Below, one piece after another: positions 16,611 to 23,362 of a stretch of DNA of 64,000 nt. This stretch comes from Microbacterium sp. Leaf151 (GTDB lineage Bacteria > Actinomycetota > Actinomycetes > Actinomycetales > Microbacteriaceae). The notes beneath the pieces were generated by a model. The model was not told the origin of the DNA. It did no database searches and saw only the letters and a program-made list of their open reading frames with translations. Location of the stretch: positions 65,006 to 129,005 of the forward strand of contig NZ_LMOR01000003.1 of assembly GCF_001424225.1 (NCBI RefSeq), in the 5' to 3' direction. Positions within the stretch are counted from its first letter, which is position 1, and each line of letters starts with the position of its first letter. The translations under genes and the position numbers were made by a program.

Positions 16611-18384
16611 TCCCTCGCGAAGGGAGCCCACGGACGGCGTCCTGCGCCCGTCCGACCACGCCGACTCCGCCGCGGCATCCGATTCCGACGACATCACCCA
16701 GCCGCGGTTGGGTGTCGTGGGGTGGGCTCGCTGGGGCTGGCGTCAGCTCACGTCGATGCGCACCGCCCTCGTGCTGCTGCTGCTCCTCGCGATCGCCGCC
16801 GTGCCGGGCTCGCTCGTGCCGCAGCGCACCGCGGATCCCAACGGTGTGACGCAGTACTTCACCGACAACCCCGACCTGGCTCCCGTGCTCGACAACCTGA
16901 GCCTCTTCGACGTCTACACCTCGCCGTGGTTCTCGGCCATCTATCTGCTGCTGTTCATCTCGCTGATCGGCTGCGTGCTGCCCCGCACCAAGCACCACTG
17001 GAAGGCTCTGCGCTCGCAGCCGCCGCGCACCCCCGCGCGCCTGTCGCGCCTCGACGATCACCGCACCCGCACGATCGCGGTCGACGGGGATCCGGATGCC
17101 GCGGCATCCGCCGCTGTCGACACCGCCGCAGCTCAGCTGCGAAAGAGCGGCTACCGGGTGGCCCGTTACGACGGTCGCGGGACGTTCTCGGTGTCGGCCG
17201 AGCGCGGCTACCTGCGTGAGACGGGAAACCTCGTCTTCCATGCGGCCCTGGTCGGCGTCCTCGTCGCGGTCGGTTTGGGTGGCGGTTTCACCTACACCGG
17301 GCAGCGCGTGCTCGTGGAGGGTCAGGCGTTCGCGAACAGCCTGCTCGACTACTCCTCGTTCAACCCCGGCCGCTTCGTCAGCGGCGACACCCTCACGCCC
17401 TACTCGATGACGCTCGACCAGTTCGATGTGAGCTACGTGCCTCCCGGACAGCCCGGTGCCGGCCAGGCCGGCGACTTCGTCGCGCACGTGACCACCCAGG
17501 CTCCCGGTGGCGACCCCCAGGACGGCGAGGTGCGGGTCAATCACCCGCTCGACGTGCGCGGGGACCGCGTCTACCTCCTCGGAAACGGGTACGCGCCCAC
17601 CGTCACGATCCGCGACGCCGACGGTCGAGAGGTGTTCCACGACTCGGTCGCCTTCCTTCCTCAGGATGCCAACATGACCTCGCTCGGCGTCATCAAGGTC
17701 GCCGACGGCCTGCCCGAACAGCTCGGCCTGCTCGGCTTCTTCTATCCGACGATGGACGTGCTGCCCTCGGGGGCGCTCACCTCCACCTTCGGTGACCTCG
17801 AGTATCCGGTGCTGACGTTGCGCGTCTACGAGGGCGACCTCGGCATCGACGACGGCACGCCCCGCTCGGTGTACACGCTCGATCCCTCGGGCATGACCCA
17901 GATCGCCGGCGGCGACAGCGGCAATCCGGCTATCCAGCTCATGCCCGGCCAGACGGAGGACCTCCCCAACGGCCTGGGCACCATCACGTTCGAGAACGAG
18001 GCCCCGGCCGGCGCGTCCGGCTACGACGGGTCGGTCAAGCGTTTCGCATCGCTGTCGATCCACCGGGATCTGGCGGGACCGTGGGTGCTCGCGTTCGCCC
18101 TGCTCGCGCTGTTCGGCCTGCTCGCGGCACTGTTCGTTCCGCGCCGACGCATGTGGGTCAAGGCCACCCCGTCCGCGAACGGGGTGTCTATCGAGTACGC
18201 GGGCCTCGCGCGCGGCGAGGACCCGACCCTCGCCGCGGCCGTCGACCAACTCGTCGAGAAGCACGGCACCGCTCTGCCAGCCCAGAGTCGGCCCGACACC
18301 GACGCGCGCCCGCGACCGACCGGTCCCGAGGCCGGATCACCCACACCTCCGCAGAGCCAGCCCGACACCGGAAAAGTAGACTGA
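16591..18384 (+). CDS. resB: Cytochrome c biogenesis protein ResB
   Basis: 597 residues. A short cytoplasmic N-terminus is followed by transmembrane helices near residues 62-80 and 112-130, another around 215-235, a large extracytoplasmic domain, and a final helix near 493-515 (WVLAFALLALFGLLAALFVP). This is the ResB/Ccs1 layout. With CcsB it exports heme and ligates it to apocytochrome c. The start GTG at 16591 lies inside ccdA. The C-terminal tail after about 560 is Pro- and Thr-rich and probably disordered. Confidence 0.93.
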   Translation: MSSSPSDPSRREPTDGVLRPSDHADSAAASDSDDITQPRLGVVGWARWGWRQLTSMRTALVLLLLLAIAAVPGSLVPQRTADPNGVTQYFTDNPDLAPVLDNLSLFDVYTSPWFSAIYLLLFISLIGCVLPRTKHHWKALRSQPPRTPARLSRLDDHRTRTIAVDGDPDAAASAAVDTAAAQLRKSGYRVARYDGRGTFSVSAERGYLRETGNLVFHAALVGVLVAVGLGGGFTYTGQRVLVEGQAFANSLLDYSSFNPGRFVSGDTLTPYSMTLDQFDVSYVPPGQPGAGQAGDFVAHVTTQAPGGDPQDGEVRVNHPLDVRGDRVYLLGNGYAPTVTIRDADGREVFHDSVAFLPQDANMTSLGVIKVADGLPEQLGLLGFFYPTMDVLPSGALTSTFGDLEYPVLTLRVYEGDLGIDDGTPRSVYTLDPSGMTQIAGGDSGNPAIQLMPGQTEDLPNGLGTITFENEAPAGASGYDGSVKRFASLSIHRDLAGPWVLAFALLALFGLLAALFVPRRRMWVKATPSANGVSIEYAGLARGEDPTLAAAVDQLVEKHGTALPAQSRPDTDARPRPTGPEAGSPTPPQSQPDTGKVD

Positions 18385-18388
18385 GACC

Positions 18389-19396
18389 ATGCCCGGAACC
18401 GACCCGCTTCTCCTCGACGAGATCTCCCTCCTCTTGGTGTGGACGGCGGTCGCCATCTATGTGCTGGCGTTCATCGCCTACGCCATCGACCTCGCGCGTC
18501 GCTCCGACCTCGCCCTGAAGGCGAAGGACGAGGTCGTCGCGCGCGAGCTCGTCACCGCGGGCGGTGGGGGAGTGATCGGGGGATCCGCCGCGTCGTCGGC
18601 ATCCACCGTCGCGTCGAAGCCGCGCTACCTGTGGGCTCGCCTGGGTACAGTGCTGACGACGCTGGGGTTCGTGTTCCACCTCGTCGCGACCGTCCTGCGC
18701 GGTGTCGCGGCCGAGCGGGTGCCGTGGTCGAACATGTACGAGTTCGCGCTGACCGGGCTGCTGCTCATCATCGCTGTCTACCTCGCCGTGCTGACGCGCT
18801 ACGACCTGCGCTTCCTCGGTTCGCTCATGACGGGGCTCGCGGTGCTGCTGCTCGGCGGTGCGACGCTGGCGTTCCACGTCGAGGTCGTTCCTCTGGCCGA
18901 TCCGTTGAAGTCGGTGTGGCTCGTCGTGCACGTGTTCGTCGCGAGCCTTGCGACGGCTCTGTTCGCCCTGGCCTTCGGCCTGTCGGTCGTGCAACTCATC
19001 CAGGCGCGACGCGAGCGCAAGCTCGCCGAGGCGCCGACGGATGCCGAGCCGAAGCGCAGCTTCCTGCGCACCGTGCCGTCAGCCGACGCCCTGGAGTCGC
19101 TCGCCTACCGCTTCGCCATCGTCGGCTTCATCTTTTGGACCTTCACGCTCATCGCCGGCTCCATCTGGGCGAATGACGCGTGGGGCCGCTTCTGGGGCTT
19201 CGACACCAAAGAGGTCTGGACCTTCGTCATCTGGGTGCTCTACGCCGGGTACATCCACGCCCGAGCGACCCGCGGCTGGCGCGGCACCCGTTCGGCGTGG
19301 CTGTCGATCATCGGCTTCACCGCGGTGCTGTTCAACTTCACGATCGTCAACGTCTTCTTCAAGGGCCTGCACGCCTACAGCGGCCTGACGACGTAA
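18389..19396 (+). CDS. ccsB: Cytochrome c biogenesis protein CcsB/ResC
   Basis: A 335-residue heme-handling membrane protein. The tryptophan-rich WWD-type motif is seen as WGRFWGFDTKEVWTFVIWVLY near 267-287, with conserved His residues between helices (for example VWLVVHVFVA and YIHARATRGW). It works with ResB in system II cytochrome c maturation and lies 4 bp downstream of it. This closes the run that begins at 14618. Confidence 0.93.
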   Translation: MPGTDPLLLDEISLLLVWTAVAIYVLAFIAYAIDLARRSDLALKAKDEVVARELVTAGGGGVIGGSAASSASTVASKPRYLWARLGTVLTTLGFVFHLVATVLRGVAAERVPWSNMYEFALTGLLLIIAVYLAVLTRYDLRFLGSLMTGLAVLLLGGATLAFHVEVVPLADPLKSVWLVVHVFVASLATALFALAFGLSVVQLIQARRERKLAEAPTDAEPKRSFLRTVPSADALESLAYRFAIVGFIFWTFTLIAGSIWANDAWGRFWGFDTKEVWTFVIWVLYAGYIHARATRGWRGTRSAWLSIIGFTAVLFNFTIVNVFFKGLHAYSGLTT

Positions 19397-19478
19397 GCGA
19401 CCGGCCCGGCGTGCGACGCGCACGCCGGTGTGCGGCGCACGCGGCCGTTGTGGTTACGCGGGCATTCCTCCGTCGATC

Positions 19479-19525
19479 GTCCAAGACACGCCGCGCTGCG
19501 GGTCGTCCCACGGCGTGTCTTGGAC
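19479..19525. repeat. Palindromic element, copy a
   Basis: A perfect 15-bp inverted repeat, GTCCAAGACACGCCG and its complement, around a 17-nt spacer, between ccsB and the DUF559 gene. The same arm sequence recurs in three more copies around that gene. Confidence 0.85.
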
Positions 19526-19594
19526 ACTCGAATTGATGCCTGCACGAGCGTGGCGGGTGCGGCGTCGCGGACCTGAGTCACGGCACCCAGTCGT

Positions 19595-19655
19595 GTTGAG
19601 TGTCCAAGACACGCCGGGCGATCAGCGGGCAGGCGGCGTGTCTTGGACACTCAAC
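19595..19655. repeat. Palindromic element, copy b, overlapping the DUF559 stop codon
   Basis: A perfect 22-bp inverted repeat, starting GTTGAGTGTCCAAGACACGC, with a 17-nt spacer. The right arm contains the stop codon (19651-19653) of the minus-strand DUF559 gene. It may serve as that gene's terminator, but the arm sequence is shared with copies elsewhere. Confidence 0.88.
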
Positions 19656-20538
19656 GGGCTCGTTCGGCCAGGAGCGCTCGCCGAACCGGGGCGACGACGT
19701 CGTGCGCAGGCGTGTCGAGGTGGTGAGCGACCACGCGGATCAGGGTCCACCCCTCGTCGGCGATGGCGCGCCACCGGTCGGCATCCCGACGGAATTGCTC
19801 GGTGTCGGCGTGTTGACGACCGTCGTATTCGACGGCTACGCGCTGCTCGGGGTAGGCCAGGTCGAGCCGAGCAACGAAGGTGCCGGTGGTGGTGCGCAAA
19901 GTCCAATTGAGCTCGGGCTCGGGGAGACCGGCCCGGACCAGGATCAGACGCACCTGCGTCTCCCGTGGGGACTCGGAACCGGGTCGCACGAAATCCACCG
20001 CCTCGCGCAGCGCGACGGCACCGCGGCGTCGTGCCCTCAGCGCGGCCTCGGTGAGGTCCTCGACCGACTCGCCCTGCGACAGAACCCAGTCGCCGGCCGC
20101 CACCAGGTCGTCCATCCGCAGCAGGGAACCGAGCTGCGCCCAGGTCTCGACGCGGGTGGGGGCCGGCAGATCGCCGATCAGGGTGACGCCGTCCGGGGGG
20201 AGTTCCAGCCGATGTCCCACGACGCCGCGAGTGCGAGGTTCGCGAGTGGGCGGAATCGCGCCGACGTGGAGTTCGTCTCCGTGACGGAAGGGGAGGGGCA
20301 TGCCCCAGAGCGTCGCGGCGGTGGTGTGGCTGAAGAACTGCCCGCCCGTGATCCGGGGCAGGTAGGCCTGGCAGCGATCCGCAACAGACTCGAGCGATTC
20401 CTCCCGCGCGACGCGCACGCCGTGGAACGGCGCCCGGAGGTCATCCGCGGCGAGGCGTCGACGGGGGATACCGAGGACATCTGCCTCTCGAACATGGAAG
20501 GCGGTGCCCAGGTCGGGCGGGAGCGGTCGAGTTCGCAT
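19651..20538 (-). CDS. DUF559 (Vsr-like) endonuclease-fold protein with AbiEi-like N-terminus
   Basis: 295 residues from the ATG at 20538. The N-terminal half (READVLGIPRRRLAADDLRAPFHGVRVA, about 16-43) resembles the winged-helix start of AbiEi-type and related proteins. The C-terminal ~100 residues form a DUF559/very-short-patch-repair-like domain: RLDLAYPEQRVAVEYDGRQH, then RWRAIADEGWTLIRV. The Asp, Glu and Asp-Gly-x-x-His positions match the PD-(D/E)XK-like site. Such solitary proteins are common in Microbacteriaceae; target and role are unknown. No toxin partner is adjacent. The frame is open for 29 further codons upstream, into repeats. Palindromic elements lie on both sides. Confidence 0.8.
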   Translation of the reverse strand: MRTRPLPPDLGTAFHVREADVLGIPRRRLAADDLRAPFHGVRVAREESLESVADRCQAYLPRITGGQFFSHTTAATLWGMPLPFRHGDELHVGAIPPTREPRTRGVVGHRLELPPDGVTLIGDLPAPTRVETWAQLGSLLRMDDLVAAGDWVLSQGESVEDLTEAALRARRRGAVALREAVDFVRPGSESPRETQVRLILVRAGLPEPELNWTLRTTTGTFVARLDLAYPEQRVAVEYDGRQHADTEQFRRDADRWRAIADEGWTLIRVVAHHLDTPAHDVVAPVRRALLAERAR

Positions 20539-20651
20539 CCCGCTAGCAGACAGCGTGTGCCGAGCGATGTCGCGCGGCGCCCCTCCCGCCTGTGGATAAC
20601 AACCCTGGGGAGGACCTCCGCTCACGCTCGCCCGCGTCCCGATCGAGCAAT

Positions 20652-20706
20652 GAGTGTCCTAGACATGCCGTGTCCGGCGTGATGACACGGCGTGTTCTGG
20701 ACACTC
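20652..20706. repeat. Palindromic element, copy c
   Basis: Arms of 23 bp (20652-20674 and 20684-20706) with about four mismatches around a 9-nt centre. The outer part GAGTGTCC and the inner GCCGTGTC are conserved. Related to copies a and b but with a shorter spacer. Confidence 0.75.
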
Positions 20707-20782
20707 GACGGGGGTTTCGGGCGCGGAGGGAGTCGGCCCGGTCGGCCCGGCGTCGCGCCCGCCCGCGTCTCGATCGAACGTT

Positions 20783-20837
20783 GAGTGTCCAAGACATGCC
20801 GTGTCCGGCGTGATGACACGGCATGTTCTGGACACTC
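20783..20837. repeat. Palindromic element, copy d
   Basis: Arms of 23 bp (20783-20805 and 20815-20837) with two mismatches around the same 9-nt centre as copy c. It lies at the matching position in the second unit of the 131-bp duplication. Confidence 0.78.
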
Positions 20838-21019
20838 GACGGGGGTTTCGGGCGCGGAGGGAGTCGGCCCGGTCCGCCCGGCGTCGCGCTCGCTTGTTGC
20901 GTTCGCCCGGCGCCATCCGACCAGCCGTCGCGCGGGCCCGCCCCCACCCGCCCGGGTCGCGTGCCGGCCCCCACCCGCCCGGGGTCGCGCGCTCGCCCGC
21001 GGAGCTGTGGGCTGCGCGG

Positions 21020-23362
21020 CTAGGCGGGCTGGGCGGCGGCGCGGGCGGATGTCGTGCGGCGACGCACCACCATCAGCGTCGTGACGATCAGTGAGAGCAC
21101 TGCCCATACCACGAACCCCGCGATTCCGGCGGCGACGCCGCCAGATGACGACAGGGCGCCGAGCATCGCGTCGTATACCGGCGCAGTGGGCATCAGGGCG
21201 GCGGCCGCGGCGAGGGCGGGAGGCACGGTCGAGACGATGGTCGCTCCGAGCGCGAGTGCGCCGATGACGGCGGCCACCCAGCGCCCGGCGCCCCCGAACA
21301 CGGCGACGAGCGCTTGGTGTACGGCTGCGAAGGCGATTCCCGCGGCGATGCAGATCAGGGCGAAGAGCGCCCAGTCGCCCCAGTCGTAACGGGATGCCAC
21401 CTGCACGACCGCCGCGACCAGCAGGCCTTGCGCGGCGCCGACGCCGGCCGCCGGCAGGAAGCCTCGCAGAGCGACGAGGGCAGAGGGTCGACGGCTCGTC
21501 AGCGCCCGTGCCGAGACGGCCTGGAATGCCACGAACGAGGCAAGCCCGCCGAACCACAGCACCGCCATCGCCAGGAGGGGGACCGCCGCAAGGCCGAAGA
21601 GGGAATCGCTCGCGCCGGTCGCGGAGACGGGGTCGGCGACCACGTCAGCGAGAGTGGCCGCCTCCGCGTCGGTGTAGGTCGGTAGCTGGGACACGGCGGT
21701 GTCGAGGCCGGCGGCGAGCGATGTCGTTCCAGATGCCACCTGGTCGACGCCGTCGGCGAGTTGACCGGCACCGTCGGCGGCGCCCTGCGCGCCGGTCGCG
21801 AGTTGGGAGGCGCCGTCGGTGGCGCCCTGCGCGCCCGTCGCGAGCTGCGAGGCGCCGCCAGCGGCACCCTGGGCGCCCGTGGCGAGTTGCGCGGCCCCGT
21901 CACGCGTCTGGTCGAGTCCGCCGGCCAGTTGCGAGGCGCCGGAGCTCAGCGCGTTCGCACCGGTACCCAGCTGTCGCGCACCGTCGCCGAGCCCGGTCGC
22001 GCCCGTTGCGACACCGTCGATGCCGCCGGCGATCGTGTTCAGGCCGCTCTCGGCGTCGCGTGCGCCGATGGCCAGGCCCGCGGCTCCATCGGCCAACTGC
22101 GCGTTGGCCTCGGCGATCGTGCGGACGCCGGCCGGGAGCTGGGCCGCCTGTCGGGCGATCTGCCCGATGTCCGTCACGGTCTGCTGGGCACGGGGGAGTG
22201 CGGCGATGGCCCGGTCGGAGGCGACACGCAACTGCGCGCACAGCTCCGGGCTGGTGTTCGCATCGCAGGCGTCCGCCAGCCGCTGCAGATCGGCTGCGGC
22301 GGTGACGAGCGCGTCATTGACCTGCGGGGCCGCATCGGCCACATCGTTCGCTGCCTGCTCGAAGCCCGGAGGAATGGCGTCGGCGATCTGTCCGATCTGG
22401 TCGGCGAGCTGGCGGTTGCCCTCGGCGATGCCGTCGGCGCCGCCGGCGAGTCGCCCGACTCCGGCCGCGGCGTCGCGCGTGCCGGTGGCGAGCTGGGCGG
22501 CGCCGCTGGCGAGCTGGTCGGCGCCGTCGGCCAGTCCCGTCGCACCGCTCGAGATCTGGTCGGCCCCGCCCGAGAGCTCGCCCGCCCCGGCCGCGAGCTG
22601 GCCCGCACCGCTCGAGAGGGCTCCCGCGCCGGTGGCGAGCTGACCGACGCCACCCGAGAGCTGGTCGGCCCCGGTGGCCAGCTGACCGACGCCACTGGAG
22701 AGTGCGCCGGCGCCGTCGGAGAGCTGGCCCACACCGTCCTGCAGTCCGTCTGCACCGGTGGCGGCCTGCGAGGCGCCGTCGGCGAGCTGGCGCGCGCCAC
22801 CGGCTGCCTGACCGAGCTGGTCGCCGAGCGTGGTGAACCCGAGGAACACGTTCTTCAGATACTGCGAGGACAGTTCGCTGCCATAGACGCTGGACGCGGT
22901 GGATGCCAACTGCGCGGTGATCGCACCGTCGACGACGCGTGCGTCGGGCGCCGTCTGCACATCGATCGTGGCCTTCTCGGGTGTCTCGCCGGGGCGGGTG
23001 GAAAGCGAGGCGGCGGTGAAGTTCTCGGGGATGGTCACAACGGCGGTGTAGGTGCCGTCGGCGAGACCCGCCGTGGCGTCTTCGTCGTTCGAGATGACCC
23101 AGTCGATGTTGCTGGGCTGATCATCGGCGCCCTTGACCAGTCCGCCGGTGAGCTGACGGCCGAGCGGAACGAGCTGACCGTCGAGCTCGACGGCCTTGTC
23201 GTCGTTGACGATCGCGGCCGTGATGTTGTCGAGCCGGTCGGTGGGGTCGTACAGCGCGCCGACGAGGATGCCGCCGATGACGGCGGGCAGGAGCAGGACG
23301 CCGATCAGCGTCAGCCAGGTGACGGGGCGGCGTGAGCGGGAGCGCTCGACGGGGAGAGTCAT
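21020..23362 (-). CDS. YhgE/Pip family membrane protein with long repeat stalk
   Basis: 780 residues. One N-terminal helix (about 16-38) is followed by an extracellular YhgE-type domain (AAIVNDDKAVELDGQLVPLG). A long stalk (about 190-620) is built of heptad-like repeats such as QLATGAQGAADGAS, and four to five C-terminal helices follow, as in ABC-2-type permeases. Relatives include the phage-infection protein Pip and proteins of type VII-like export loci. The function here is unknown. The ATG overlaps the stop of the MMPL gene by 4 bp (ATGA), so the two are made together. Three near-identical repeats at DNA level lie around 21,770-21,910. Confidence 0.85.
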   Translation of the reverse strand: MTLPVERSRSRRPVTWLTLIGVLLLPAVIGGILVGALYDPTDRLDNITAAIVNDDKAVELDGQLVPLGRQLTGGLVKGADDQPSNIDWVISNDEDATAGLADGTYTAVVTIPENFTAASLSTRPGETPEKATIDVQTAPDARVVDGAITAQLASTASSVYGSELSSQYLKNVFLGFTTLGDQLGQAAGGARQLADGASQAATGADGLQDGVGQLSDGAGALSSGVGQLATGADQLSGGVGQLATGAGALSSGAGQLAAGAGELSGGADQISSGATGLADGADQLASGAAQLATGTRDAAAGVGRLAGGADGIAEGNRQLADQIGQIADAIPPGFEQAANDVADAAPQVNDALVTAAADLQRLADACDANTSPELCAQLRVASDRAIAALPRAQQTVTDIGQIARQAAQLPAGVRTIAEANAQLADGAAGLAIGARDAESGLNTIAGGIDGVATGATGLGDGARQLGTGANALSSGASQLAGGLDQTRDGAAQLATGAQGAAGGASQLATGAQGATDGASQLATGAQGAADGAGQLADGVDQVASGTTSLAAGLDTAVSQLPTYTDAEAATLADVVADPVSATGASDSLFGLAAVPLLAMAVLWFGGLASFVAFQAVSARALTSRRPSALVALRGFLPAAGVGAAQGLLVAAVVQVASRYDWGDWALFALICIAAGIAFAAVHQALVAVFGGAGRWVAAVIGALALGATIVSTVPPALAAAAALMPTAPVYDAMLGALSSSGGVAAGIAGFVVWAVLSLIVTTLMVVRRRTTSARAAAQPA

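Larger units (their letters stand above)
20539..21019. repeat. Gene-free stretch with a 131-bp tandem duplication and two palindromes
   Basis: Two near-identical copies with a 131-bp period (TGAGTGTCC at 20651 and at 20782) lie between the DUF559 and YhgE genes. Each carries a palindromic element. The remainder (about 20,890-21,019) is very GC-rich, with a short direct repeat of CCCCCACCCGCCCGGG. I see no gene here. Confidence 0.8.

Noticed and set aside
19651..20538. Abortive-infection toxin-antitoxin pair of the AbiE type
   Set aside because: Only an AbiEi-like N-terminus is present; no nucleotidyltransferase toxin gene is adjacent, and the C-terminus is a DUF559 domain.
21761..23335. 524-codon plus-strand open frame rich in Arg/Gly/Ala
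   Set aside because: Antisense to the repetitive stalk of the YhgE protein; the repeats alone keep it open.
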